A DNA stretch of 64,000 nucleotides from Bacillota bacterium (GTDB lineage: Bacteria; Bacillota; Clostridia; Lachnospirales; Lachnospiraceae), in contig JAEYGZ010000023.1 in the NCBI GenBank assembly GCA_023409535.1, positions 128,123 through 192,122 of the forward strand, in the 5' to 3' direction. Positions 37,497-46,419 of the stretch are shown here, one piece after another; the first letter of the stretch is position 1, and each line of letters starts with the position of its first letter. Under the pieces are notes generated by a model. It saw nothing but the letters and a program-made list of their open reading frames with translations. It was not told the DNA's origin and searched no databases. The position numbers and the translations under genes are program-made.

Positions 37497-39298
37497 TGCC
37501 AAAAATAAAACAACACCAAAAAGATCAGTACAATATCGCTACGCAAAAATTCAATGCAGGATATACGCTGGTGAATAATCACCCTTTATTTTATCCTCTG
37601 ATTCATGAGACATCTATATGCCGGGATGAAAATAGCAATTATCCCGAAAATGGGCTTACTTCTGTAACAAAAGATGGGTATATCCTGTGCAACCCAAAAC
37701 TCCGGGCTGAACCGGAACAATGGGCGCATGCACTGGCTCATTGTCTGCTGCATTTGGGCATGGAGCATTTTCAGGAGAAAGAGCAACTAACCATATGGAA
37801 CATGGCCTGCGACTGCGTGGTTGAAAGATTTTTGAATGATTTAAAGTTTGGTACACCTTGCTATAGCGCTTCACTCCCTGTGGGGATTCACGACGAGGAG
37901 CGGTTATACCTGAGATTACTGGAATCACCGGATAAAGCAGAATACTCCGGATTTGGCACGGCAGGAGATAAGATTCCGGATATGATTTTTGAAAATGAAA
38001 GTCGGTACCACCGTCATCGTAACCCGTACAGTTGGTCAAAGTTGTTTGCGGCAGGCTTGTCTGCTGCTGTTCGCAGTGCAGTAAGCGTGGCATCCGGTGA
38101 TCAGGAAACTCTTTTGGCCAACCCCAATGAATCTGTAAATAGCAAAGCCTATCGCGCCAAGCAGTGGTTTATTTCCAGTTATCCGCTTCTGGGCGCTGTT
38201 GCCGCTAATTTCAAATTGATTGAGGATTCTCAAATCTGTCAGCGCATGGAAATCACCATCGCGGCAGTTTCACCGGCTTTGTCCGAGATTTATATCAATC
38301 CTTCCTATCATCTGGATACCGAAGAAATTCGCTTCATTATGGCACACGAATTCTTACATGCTGCACTCCGGCACGACGCGCGGCAGGAATGGCGGGACGC
38401 CTATCTTTGGAATGTAGCCTGCGACTATGTAATCAATCAGTGGCTAATCGAAATGGATGTTGGCGAACGCCCGGACGGGCTTCTATATGATGAACAGTTC
38501 AAAGGTATGAATGCTGAAGCGATATATGACCGTATCGTTACCGATATGCGTACCTACCGAAAACTGGCCACATTGCGGGGTGTGGGACTTGGTGATATTC
38601 TTCCTGGAAGACACAGCTCTTCGGCTGATGTAGATTTAGACACTTTTTATCGCCGTGCATTAGCTCAGGGACTATCCTATCATCAAGAACAAGGACGCGG
38701 TTACCTGCCTGAAGGTTTGATTGAAGAAATCCGGACGTTATCCCATCCGCCAATTTCATGGGATGTGGAGTTAGCCCGTTGGTTTGATAAGGAATTTACA
38801 CCAATTGAAAAAATGCGTTCCTATGCCCGGCCCAGCCGTCGTCAATCTTCTACTCCTGATATTCCCCGCCCTAACTGGGCTGTTTCCCAGGCGGCGATGG
38901 ATGGCAGAACCTTCGGTGTAGTTTTGGATACATCCGGATCGATGGAACGTGGATTATTAGCCATGGCACTGGGTGCCATAGCCAGTTACAGTGCTGCTCG
39001 GGATGTCCCAGCCGCGCGTGTAGTGTTCTGCGACGCCGAGGCTTACGATGCGGGTTATATGAGACCGGAAGATATCACTGGAACCGTGAAGATAAAAGGC
39101 CGCGGCGGTACGGTACTCCAGCCGGGCATTGATTTACTCGAAAAAGCTGAGGATTTTCCAAAAGAAGCGCCAATTTTGATTATTACAGATGGTTATTGCG
39201 ATAAAGTTATTCTCCATGGCAGGGAACATGCATTTTTGGTGCCGCAAGCAGCGAATCTACCTTTTGTCCCAAAGGGAAAAGTATTCAGAATGAGGTGA
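37496..39298 (+). CDS. Metallopeptidase-like (DUF2201-type) VWA protein
   Basis: A 600-residue protein. The N-terminal two-thirds contain two related segments: HALAHCLLHLG with WNMACD (about 78-106), and MAHEFLHAALRH with WNVACD (about 282-310). Only the second has the zinc-protease HExxH (H284-E285-H288). The C-terminal 130 residues are a VWA-like domain with the metal-ion site DTSGS (478-482), GGT and ITDG. It overlaps the MoxR gene by one base, so a MoxR-VWA pair is likely. Protease activity is inferred from the motif only. Confidence 0.9.
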   Translation: MPKIKQHQKDQYNIATQKFNAGYTLVNNHPLFYPLIHETSICRDENSNYPENGLTSVTKDGYILCNPKLRAEPEQWAHALAHCLLHLGMEHFQEKEQLTIWNMACDCVVERFLNDLKFGTPCYSASLPVGIHDEERLYLRLLESPDKAEYSGFGTAGDKIPDMIFENESRYHRHRNPYSWSKLFAAGLSAAVRSAVSVASGDQETLLANPNESVNSKAYRAKQWFISSYPLLGAVAANFKLIEDSQICQRMEITIAAVSPALSEIYINPSYHLDTEEIRFIMAHEFLHAALRHDARQEWRDAYLWNVACDYVINQWLIEMDVGERPDGLLYDEQFKGMNAEAIYDRIVTDMRTYRKLATLRGVGLGDILPGRHSSSADVDLDTFYRRALAQGLSYHQEQGRGYLPEGLIEEIRTLSHPPISWDVELARWFDKEFTPIEKMRSYARPSRRQSSTPDIPRPNWAVSQAAMDGRTFGVVLDTSGSMERGLLAMALGAIASYSAARDVPAARVVFCDAEAYDAGYMRPEDITGTVKIKGRGGTVLQPGIDLLEKAEDFPKEAPILIITDGYCDKVILHGREHAFLVPQAANLPFVPKGKVFRMR

Positions 39299-39302
39299 AC
39301 GT

Positions 39303-40637
39303 ATGAATAAAATACAGTTTAAGCATGATTTTCTGCAGGGTTTGGGTTCCGCGTTAATTGAACTGCACTCGAACTGCAATCCAGTGCAGTTTCGTGAAAT
39401 TGTAATGTATGGCTGTCTGCATAACACAACTTATGATCAGCAATGCGAGGGTGACCGTGGCTGGTATCTATATCAGGCGGTCCAACTTGTCGGGGATAAA
39501 GAGTCCATTGTATCTGCTATCATACAGAAATTTCTCCATACCAGAGATAATGATTGGCTGTTTAATCAATTGGCATCTATTTTGTATTATTTTGCGGTGG
39601 ACGGAAACGAGAGCGCCCGCGCTGCACTTTATCAGCAATATGAAGATATGATAAATGAACTTTCTCCCAGAAAAAGAAAGCCATACGGAACATATCCCCG
39701 TCGTGATATGTTTGACTGGCTATGCATTTGGCTAACTTCGCTTGGTGGGTGGAGCATGTTCAAACGTGTTGTGCAGGATGTAAGCAAAATCCTGCTGCCT
39801 AAAGATATAGATTGCTTTTTCTCAGAGATGTTTTATGAAAACGCGAACGGCACATTCGGTAAAAAGCGCGTGGAAAATTATTTACAAAAGCAGTCGGAAA
39901 AATCTCAGTTTGTACGCGTTTATTACGAGAAATCAAGGGAATGGGATAATCATACCTTTGAAAAGCCGCCCATTCCAACATTGGATCAATTTGTTAATGC
40001 AGCATCTCATAAGGATATTAGGACAATGAGTATATCTTTACGTTTTGCTAAAAATGCAAGTCGTGAGGATTTAGATAAAGTAGTACAGTTGGCTATTGAG
40101 GAAACAGATCCAGAGATTAAGGTTAATCTTTTACAGCCTTTCTCACGAGTAAAATATCCTTTTCCTGCAAGCATACTGTTGGAATTGAGTAAAAGTAATG
40201 ATGAGGATCTCCGCAATGCCGCATTTTACATTATGATGGAAAATCCATCACCGGAGTTTCGTGCGTATGCCCTGTACCTTATCGAACAGAAAAAAGACGT
40301 AGCAAATGCTATATCCTTACTTGCTCGAACATTTCACCCTGAAGATGAGCCTTTCTTGTTCAATATCGTAAAATCGTTGCCGATCAAATATGATGATGGA
40401 AATTGGCATGCAGTTTTCATGGATATTGAAGATGGGATAAAATACATGTGGGGTAAGCCCAAAACCGGCATTCTGGAGTACTTATATCGTAATACATTAT
40501 GTGGAAGCTGCCGTGAGGACATAGTCCGCTTGATGCACAAGAAAAAAGTGCTTACAAAAGTCATTCTGCAAGAATGCCGATTTGATTCAAACAGTGATAT
40601 CCGATTTTTTGCTGAAAAGATTAAACTTCCTCAGTAA
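39303..40637 (+). CDS. HEAT-like repeat protein of the rtcB operon
   Basis: A 444-residue, mainly helical protein. The C-terminal half consists of HEAT-like pairs (for example SILLELSKSNDEDLRNAAFY and SPEFRAYALYLIEQKKDVAN). No enzyme motif is visible. GAGGTGA just before the ATG lies inside the previous gene, and the gap is four bases, so it belongs to the operon. An alpha-solenoid next to VWA and RtcB genes is reminiscent of Ro60, in which a HEAT-repeat ring and a VWA domain are fused; here they are separate. It could bind RNA or act as a scaffold. Confidence 0.8.
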   Translation: MNKIQFKHDFLQGLGSALIELHSNCNPVQFREIVMYGCLHNTTYDQQCEGDRGWYLYQAVQLVGDKESIVSAIIQKFLHTRDNDWLFNQLASILYYFAVDGNESARAALYQQYEDMINELSPRKRKPYGTYPRRDMFDWLCIWLTSLGGWSMFKRVVQDVSKILLPKDIDCFFSEMFYENANGTFGKKRVENYLQKQSEKSQFVRVYYEKSREWDNHTFEKPPIPTLDQFVNAASHKDIRTMSISLRFAKNASREDLDKVVQLAIEETDPEIKVNLLQPFSRVKYPFPASILLELSKSNDEDLRNAAFYIMMENPSPEFRAYALYLIEQKKDVANAISLLARTFHPEDEPFLFNIVKSLPIKYDDGNWHAVFMDIEDGIKYMWGKPKTGILEYLYRNTLCGSCREDIVRLMHKKKVLTKVILQECRFDSNSDIRFFAEKIKLPQ

Positions 40638-40778
40638 AATAAGAATTTAAATATTTTAGTGTTGCAAGACTCGTTGAAAAAAGAAATTTATTGTTTCGTT
40701 ACCTATCCTGTCTTTTCAACTATATTTTAAAAGCAAAGTCTTGGTGAAATGGTTTTCTTTAATTACAAGCTACTCAAA

Positions 40779-41549
40779 TCAAGTATTCGTGCTATTGCGT
40801 TTGCCGGTTTTTACAATAGTGATAGATAAAGCAATACTGATTATTGTTGTTATTATAGTTTGTAAAACAGATGCCCCAACTAAAGTTTGTGAAAAGACAT
40901 TTAATAATACATGGTATAAAACACACAGCCATAAGCTTTGACTTTTATGATAAATTGCGCCGAGAATAAAGCTTGTATTTAATAGGCTGAGTAAAAATGT
41001 TATATTATCAATTTGTGTAAGAGTTCCTGATATGTAAAAGTACATATAATGCCAAACCGCCCACGAACCGAATGTGATTAATGTAGACAACTCAAAAGAT
41101 AGATACCGTTCTAAATGAGACTGAAAAGTATACCTCCATCCGATTTCTTCCACACCGCCAAAAAGAATTGATTGAAAAAAGAGAACAAGGAAGGTGTACC
41201 ATCTAATATTATTATTAATATCTCCGGTAACAATTTGTTTTCCAAAGATGATAAGTACGAATATAAAAAGGATAAGATAATACCTGACAGGCTGTCTGAC
41301 ATTAAAAAAAGCGACCGCGATTTGCCTGTAGCGCTTTACTCTGCCTGATTTTTTTGATATTACACACCCCCAGACTGCCGAGGATAATCCCCCGAACGCA
41401 AGAAAAATCAGAGCTGGGATTTTACCATATTTTACATTAAAACAATTTAAAATGGATATTATCACGCAAATAATTGATATCTGTGTAATAGTTCCAATCC
41501 AATAATATATAATTGCTTCTTTATCTTTTATTAGACTGCTTCTAGTCAT
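40779..41549 (-). CDS. CPBP-family intramembrane metalloprotease
   Basis: A 256-residue membrane protein with about seven hydrophobic segments. The CPBP (Abi, Rce1-like) motifs are present: EEIGWR in FGGVEEIGWRYTFQSHL, a second-motif SWAVWHYMYF, and HVLLNVF near the C-terminus. Members cleave prenylated or bacteriocin-type substrates or give bacteriocin self-immunity. Its ATG overlaps the stop of a 40-codon ORF by ATGA behind GGAGG. It converges with the rtcB operon and is not part of it. Confidence 0.9.
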   Translation of the reverse strand: MTRSSLIKDKEAIIYYWIGTITQISIICVIISILNCFNVKYGKIPALIFLAFGGLSSAVWGCVISKKSGRVKRYRQIAVAFFNVRQPVRYYLILFIFVLIIFGKQIVTGDINNNIRWYTFLVLFFQSILFGGVEEIGWRYTFQSHLERYLSFELSTLITFGSWAVWHYMYFYISGTLTQIDNITFLLSLLNTSFILGAIYHKSQSLWLCVLYHVLLNVFSQTLVGASVLQTIITTIISIALSITIVKTGKRNSTNT

Positions 41550-41668
41550 TGGATTCCTCCATTATGTTCAAATCTATAAAACAACAATTTTCTGATTACC
41601 GCTTCAGTGTCAAAAAGTTGATCATTAAATGCCAGTTCCGGTAAAAAATTGTTTCTTCGTCCTGTCAT
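41546..41668 (-). CDS. 40-residue ORF coupled to the CPBP gene
   Basis: The ORF starts MTGRRNNFLPELAFNDQLFD and ends in EHNGGIQ; its stop overlaps the protease ATG. The ribosome site GAGGGGGG before its ATG lies in the arm of a 21-bp perfect hairpin (41673-41719), so its translation may depend on opening that stem. It could be a leader, a substrate peptide for the protease, or debris. I recognise no homologue. Confidence 0.45.
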   Translation of the reverse strand: MTGRRNNFLPELAFNDQLFDTEAVIRKLLFYRFEHNGGIQ

Positions 41669-41672
41669 AAGA

Positions 41673-41719
41673 CCCCCCTCAAGATTACTTACACAAATTG
41701 TAAGTAATCTTGAGGGGGG
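41673..41719. repeat. 21-bp perfect inverted repeat, copy 1 of element E
   Basis: The arms start CCCCCCTCAAGATTACTTAC and pair perfectly around the 5-base loop CAAAT. A related copy lies at 54535-54578, with the shared parts CCCCCTC, CTTxCA, AAATTG, TAATC and GAGGGGG followed by AAGT. There is no uridine tract on either side, so it is not a standard terminator. Confidence 0.85.
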
Positions 41720-41769
41720 AAGTCAAGTTATTTTATTCCAATTTCAATATTATTGTACAATTACAACCT

Positions 41770-41907
41770 TCAATTCTTAAGATACGTATTGATATCGTCT
41801 TTCGCATCATATGCATGACCTCTTTTGAAATCATCTTTATCCACCGATCCTTTATTTATTATGCCATTGACTTGTGTGTTGTATTTAAATTTTGCTGTAA
41901 CACAAAT
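41770..41907 (-). pseudogene. Possible gene remnant (C-terminal 45 codons)
   Basis: An open minus-strand frame without a start codon, ending KRGHAYDAKDDINTYLKN and a stop. The composition looks coding, and a stop codon bounds it upstream. It lies in the 360-base gap between element E and the ROK gene. The parent family is unknown. Confidence 0.3.
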
Positions 41908-41983
41908 TTAATACATATTCACCAAACCAGAATAAAATATTTTGTAATAATGCACAAATCTTTTTCCAATTTTTAGAAATTAA

Positions 41984-42012
41984 TTGACAGTAAAATATTT
42001 CCATATTAATAT
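41984..42012 (+). promoter_or_regulatory. ROK gene promoter with palindromic operator
   Basis: TTGACA, 17 bases, TAATAT. The palindrome GTTAATTAATTAAC (42022-42035) covers the expected start point and is a likely operator for autoregulation by the ROK protein. Confidence 0.65.
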
Positions 42013-42080
42013 ATAAACAGAGTTAATTAATTAACGCAGGAATGCTTGCTTAAAGCAGAGGAAGAGGTCGATCAATAAAA

Positions 42081-43292
42081 ATGCGAGATACCATAGGCAG
42101 CAACAATAGCGATTTAACTGAAATGAACCGCTCCGCCGTTGTAAAGATATTACACCAACAGGAAATCTGCTCCCGAGCATTCATTGCCAAGCAAATGGGT
42201 CTTACCCAGGCATCTATTACAAAAATAGTGGCGGCCCTGATGGAAATGGGCATCGTATCCGAGGTAGGCAGCATGAAGGGCAGCGGTAACCGCCGCTCAA
42301 TCGGGTTAAAGCTGAACGCCGACAGGCATCAGATCATTGGGGTAAAGTTTGCAAGGCATATGTTTGCAGTGGGTGTATTCGATATCTCGGGTAAAATATA
42401 CAGCCAAACCGAAACGGAATACCCTCTTGAGCAAGACCAGAAATCGGTGCTTTCGGCTATGAAAAAGCAAATTCACGATGTATTGAAAAAATATAAAAAT
42501 GTAGTGGCGATCGGCCTTGCCGTACCAGGGCCCTATCTGCAGGATGAGGGGCACATTGCTGTGGTAACCCAAATGCCCACCTGGCATAACATCAATTTTA
42601 TGGAAGAATTCAAAGAAGAGTTTAACAAGCCTTTTTTTATCGTGCATGATGCCAATGCCGGAGCGCTGGCGGAATGGTGGTTCGGAGACCATATCCGGCC
42701 TCTGCACACGCTGGCTTATTTTTTGGTAGGGGAAGGTGTGGGATCCGGTATTATTGAGCGCGGCAACCTGCTGTTAGGCGCACAAGGTGCTGCGAGTGAA
42801 ATTGGCCACATTAGCGTAGATGTCCGGGGCCCACGGTGCGAATGCGGCAATTGTGGATGCCTGGAGCTGTATTGTTCGGCTCCGGTCATGCTGAAGATGG
42901 CACAGCAGCGTGTACCGGAATGCTTTTCCAACAGTCATAAGAAAAGCTATGATACCTGTAATGCCGTTTTTGAAGCGGCTCGCAACGGCAACCCAAAGGC
43001 GCTTGAGGTGGTACGTGAGATAGCGGAATACATTGGCTACGGCTGTGTTACCTTAATCAATGCCTATAACCCCGATATTATTGTCATCGGTGACAGTGTA
43101 GCCCAAGGAGGGGATTTGTTGCTTCCCACAATTCAGGATGTGGTAAAACAGCGCGCTATTTCCGAACTGCAGACCAGGGTGGAAATTAAAATATCCAGCC
43201 TCAAGGTTGATCCTACTCTGTACGGTGCGGCCGCCATAGCGACAGATAAGGTATTGCAAATACCCAGCGCATTTTTAGCGGTAAGGGAATAG
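42081..43292 (+). CDS. ROK-family transcriptional repressor, XylR/NagC-like
   Basis: A 403-residue protein. Residues about 12-75 form a winged helix-turn-helix (SRAFIAKQMGLTQASITKIV). The rest is a ROK sugar-kinase-like fold: the zinc-binding motif CECGNCGCLE (with upstream GHISVD), and the phosphate-binding-like GLAVPGPY. It precedes a monosaccharide ABC operon and probably represses it in the absence of its sugar. Both its leader and the operon leader contain TGCTTGC (42043 and 43360 regions). Confidence 0.93.
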   Translation: MRDTIGSNNSDLTEMNRSAVVKILHQQEICSRAFIAKQMGLTQASITKIVAALMEMGIVSEVGSMKGSGNRRSIGLKLNADRHQIIGVKFARHMFAVGVFDISGKIYSQTETEYPLEQDQKSVLSAMKKQIHDVLKKYKNVVAIGLAVPGPYLQDEGHIAVVTQMPTWHNINFMEEFKEEFNKPFFIVHDANAGALAEWWFGDHIRPLHTLAYFLVGEGVGSGIIERGNLLLGAQGAASEIGHISVDVRGPRCECGNCGCLELYCSAPVMLKMAQQRVPECFSNSHKKSYDTCNAVFEAARNGNPKALEVVREIAEYIGYGCVTLINAYNPDIIVIGDSVAQGGDLLLPTIQDVVKQRAISELQTRVEIKISSLKVDPTLYGAAAIATDKVLQIPSAFLAVRE

Positions 43293-43360
43293 CATGCAAT
43301 AACCGCCGGCGGGATTTAGACAGTTGGATTTGCCAAGGAACGTATATCGTTATAACACTT

Positions 43361-43378
43361 GCTTGCCATAATGCAAGC
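43361..43378 (+). promoter_or_regulatory. Inverted repeat before the monosaccharide ABC operon
   Basis: GCTTGC, six bases (CATAAT), GCAAGC, just upstream of the GGGAGGG ribosome site. It is a candidate operator or leader hairpin; TGCTTGC is also found before the ROK gene. Confidence 0.35.
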
Positions 43379-43395
43379 ATATAGGGAGGGAAATT

Positions 43396-44937
43396 ATGGA
43401 ACATCCGTTAATCCTTCAGATGCAGGGCATTACCAAGGTCTTTCCGGGAGTACGCGCGCTGGACAACGTTACTCTGGAGGTGCACCGGGGCGATATTCAC
43501 GCTATTTGCGGTGAGAATGGTGCCGGAAAATCAACCTTAATGAAGGTTTTGTCCGGCGTTTACCCTTACGGCACTTATGAAGGCCGGATTATTTACATGG
43601 GCAGTGAAATAGCTTTTAAGAATATCAAGGAATCAGAAAATGCCGGCATCGTAATTATTCACCAGGAGCTGACCATGATCCCGGAACTGTCCATTACCGA
43701 AAACATCTTTATGGGAAATGAAGTGGTTAAGCATGGTCTGATTGACTGGGACGCTGCCAGACACCGCACTGTGGATTTGCTTGCACGGGTGGGGCTCACG
43801 GTTGATCCCGGTACCTTAATCAAGCATCTGGGTGTAGGCCAGCAACAATTGGTGGAAATCGCCAAAGCGCTGTCCAAAAACGTCAAGCTGCTGATCCTCG
43901 ACGAGCCGACCTCCGCACTCAATGAGGCTGACTCCGCGAATTTGCTGGGTCTTATGCGAGATTTAAAAACGCGGGATATCACGTGTATCATGATTTCGCA
44001 CAAGCTAAACGAAATAGCAGCCATATCCGACGCCGTCACGGTAATCCGCGATGGCCGAACTGTCGACACTTACGTCGTCGAAGAAGGGCGTGTCGATGAG
44101 GACCGCATCATTCGTTCCATGGTGGGACGTTCCATCGAAAACCGCTATCCCGACCATGAATCGCACCCCGGTGAGATTATCTTCGAGGTGTCCGATTGGT
44201 GTGTTGAGGATCCCCATATACTTGGCCGGCTGGTGTGCAAAAACTCCAGCTTCTATGTCAGGGCCGGCGAGATCGTTGGCTTTGCCGGTCTTATGGGTGC
44301 GGGAAGAACAGAACTCATGAGATCTGTCTTCGGGCGCAACTATGGCATCTACCTTGGCGGAACCATCAAAATCAGGGGCAAACAGGTTCGCATCTCCTCC
44401 GTTGCCTCCGCCATTAAACATGGTTTATCCTATGTGCCTGAGGACCGAAAGACTCTGGGCCTTAATCTGATTGACACGGTCCGTATGACTATTGTGTCGG
44501 CAAACCTCAAGGCAATTAAGCGGTGTGGGTTGCTGGATTCTGAGAAGGAATTCAAGGCTGCTGAAAAGTACCGGCGTTCCTTAAGTATTAAGGCCCCCAG
44601 CGTTGACATCAGTGTGAACACATTGTCCGGCGGGAACCAGCAAAAGGTTGTTCTGGGCAAGTGGATGTTTACTGAGCCGGAGATTCTGATTCTCGATGAA
44701 CCTACACGCGGGATTGATGTCGGCGCTAAGTATGAGATCCATCGCCTCATTCATGCGCTTGCGGATCAGGGAAAGGCGGTTGTAATCATTTCCTCTGAAT
44801 TGCCGGAGCTGCTTGGTATGGCGGACAGGATCTATACCATTTTTGAGGGAAGCATAACAGGTGAGTTGAACCGCGGGGAAGCCGATCAGGAAAGACTCAT
44901 GAGAATGATGACAGACACCTCTGCGGTGGAATCTTAA
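43396..44937 (+). CDS. Monosaccharide ABC transporter ATPase, GguA/XylG-like
   Basis: A 513-residue ATPase of the CUT2 class with two fused nucleotide-binding domains. The first has Walker A GENGAGKST, an LGVGQQQLVEIAKAL signature and Walker B LLILDEP. The second has a degenerate Walker A (GLMGAGRTELM) and LSGGNQQKVVLGKWM, with ILILDEP. This asymmetry is normal for MglA/RbsA/XylG. Together with the permease and ChvE-like protein it imports a pentose or hexose. GC content is visibly above that of the accessory island. Confidence 0.94.
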   Translation: MEHPLILQMQGITKVFPGVRALDNVTLEVHRGDIHAICGENGAGKSTLMKVLSGVYPYGTYEGRIIYMGSEIAFKNIKESENAGIVIIHQELTMIPELSITENIFMGNEVVKHGLIDWDAARHRTVDLLARVGLTVDPGTLIKHLGVGQQQLVEIAKALSKNVKLLILDEPTSALNEADSANLLGLMRDLKTRDITCIMISHKLNEIAAISDAVTVIRDGRTVDTYVVEEGRVDEDRIIRSMVGRSIENRYPDHESHPGEIIFEVSDWCVEDPHILGRLVCKNSSFYVRAGEIVGFAGLMGAGRTELMRSVFGRNYGIYLGGTIKIRGKQVRISSVASAIKHGLSYVPEDRKTLGLNLIDTVRMTIVSANLKAIKRCGLLDSEKEFKAAEKYRRSLSIKAPSVDISVNTLSGGNQQKVVLGKWMFTEPEILILDEPTRGIDVGAKYEIHRLIHALADQGKAVVIISSELPELLGMADRIYTIFEGSITGELNRGEADQERLMRMMTDTSAVES

Positions 44938-44960
44938 TCAGGAAGGGGCGGAATTGCAGC

Positions 44961-46211
44961 ATGAAATACATAAAACAAGTATTAGGCGGTGAACTTCGTC
45001 AGTACACAATGGTGATTGCTCTGGCGGCGCTTATCGTTATCTTCAATATCACTTCAGGGGGAAGAATGATTACCTCTTCCAACCTCCAGAACCTGCTGTC
45101 CGGCAATGCGTATGTACTGGTGCTCGCGATTGGAATGCTGATGGTTATCGTCATCGGACAGATTGATTTGTCCGTCGGATCCGTGGCCGGATTCTCAGGG
45201 ATGGTTATGGCTCTGGTGGCGCGGGATCTCCGCTTTCCGTGGTGGCTCGCAGTAATTGTCAGCCTGGCAATCGGCCTTGCAGCCGGAGCATGGCAGGGGT
45301 TTTGGCTGTCTAAGCTGGGCATCCCCGGCTTTATCACAACACTGGGCGGCATGATGATCTTCCGCGGAGGAGTCATCTGGATATCAAAGTCTATCTCAGT
45401 GCCGGCACCGCCGCAGCTTAAATGGTTTGGCGCCGGATACCTGCCGGAGTGGGGTCCTGCTTTTACCGGGATGAACAATTCGACTCTGCTGCTGGGAATC
45501 CTCGCAATCATCGCTTTTGCTTATGCACAGCTGCGGCGGCGCATCCGTTCGGCCAATCTTACCGGGACAAAAGAAGCATTTTGGCCGGTTATGGTCCGGA
45601 TTATTTTGGTGGGGGTTATCATCGGCTGCTTTACCTGGCTTTTCGGCACCGGACGCCCAGGTACATCCTTTCCCGTACCAGGTCTGATTCTGGTCATTTT
45701 GATCATCATTTACCACACTATCACCCAACGTACTCAGTTTGGCCGCCACATCTACGCTGTCGGAGGCAACAAGAGCGCGGCTGCTCTGTCCGGCGTAAAC
45801 GTCCAGAAGACTTACTTTCTCACTATGCTTAATATGTCATTTCTTGCGGCTTTAGCAGGAATCATGTTTGTGGGCCGTTCAACGGCGGCCGGTCCTTCGG
45901 ACGGCACCGGTTGGGAACTGGACGCCATTGCATCGGTCTTTATCGGCGGTGCAGCTGTTTCAGGCGGTATCGGTACGGTTCTCGCCACCATGGTAGGCGG
46001 CTTGGTGATGGCTGTTCTCAATTCCGGACTCATGCTCATGGGAGTCGGTGCCGACCGTACCCAGGTTATCAAGGGCCTTGTGCTGCTGGCTGCGGTTGCT
46101 TTTGATGTTTATAACAAGGTGCATGGCCGCCGTTCCATCATAGGAACGTTATTTCCTGAAAGGGAAACCAAACCCGGGGAAGGCAAGCCGGCCGGCAGTG
46201 CTTTCAAATAA
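44961..46211 (+). CDS. Monosaccharide ABC permease, GguB/XylH-like
   Basis: A 416-residue CUT2 permease, about ten or more membrane segments. The typical strings IGQIDLSVGSVAGFSGM, GIPGFITTLGGMMIFRG and GRHIYAVGGNKSAAALSGV are present. The length (over 400) separates the XylH/GguB type from shorter RbsC. It lies 23 bases after the ATPase gene. Confidence 0.94.
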   Translation: MKYIKQVLGGELRQYTMVIALAALIVIFNITSGGRMITSSNLQNLLSGNAYVLVLAIGMLMVIVIGQIDLSVGSVAGFSGMVMALVARDLRFPWWLAVIVSLAIGLAAGAWQGFWLSKLGIPGFITTLGGMMIFRGGVIWISKSISVPAPPQLKWFGAGYLPEWGPAFTGMNNSTLLLGILAIIAFAYAQLRRRIRSANLTGTKEAFWPVMVRIILVGVIIGCFTWLFGTGRPGTSFPVPGLILVILIIIYHTITQRTQFGRHIYAVGGNKSAAALSGVNVQKTYFLTMLNMSFLAALAGIMFVGRSTAAGPSDGTGWELDAIASVFIGGAAVSGGIGTVLATMVGGLVMAVLNSGLMLMGVGADRTQVIKGLVLLAAVAFDVYNKVHGRRSIIGTLFPERETKPGEGKPAGSAFK

Positions 46212-46252
46212 ACTGTGCGGCTGGGCCTTATATAGCCGAAGGATTTAAAAAG

Positions 46253-46419
46253 GGAGGCACCCTCCTTAAATCCGGGCTTTCCTGAAATTTAATAATTTTA
46301 AAAAAGGAGGTAACCTCCTTAATCCAGGTTTTATTGAAATTAAATAATTTTATAAAAGGAGGTAACCTCCTCAATCCAGGCTTTATTGAAATTAAATAAT
46401 TTTATAAAAGGAGGTAATT
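46253..46419 (+). repeat. Tandem 52-bp repeats carrying Shine-Dalgarno copies
   Basis: Units begin at 46253, 46306, 46358 and 46410 (53, 52, 52 bases apart). Each has GGAGG followed, in the first three, by a three-base loop and CCTCC, so the anti-SD-like arm can hide the site. In the last copy GGAGGTAATT leads into the ATG at 46420. The remaining part reads AATCCAGG..TTATTGAAATTAAATAATTTTATAAAA with few changes; the first unit is the most diverged. Confidence 0.9.

Noticed and set aside
35073..40637. RtcB2-PrfH ribosome repair operon
   Set aside because: No release-factor-like gene is present near rtcB; the neighbours are MoxR, VWA and HEAT-like genes.
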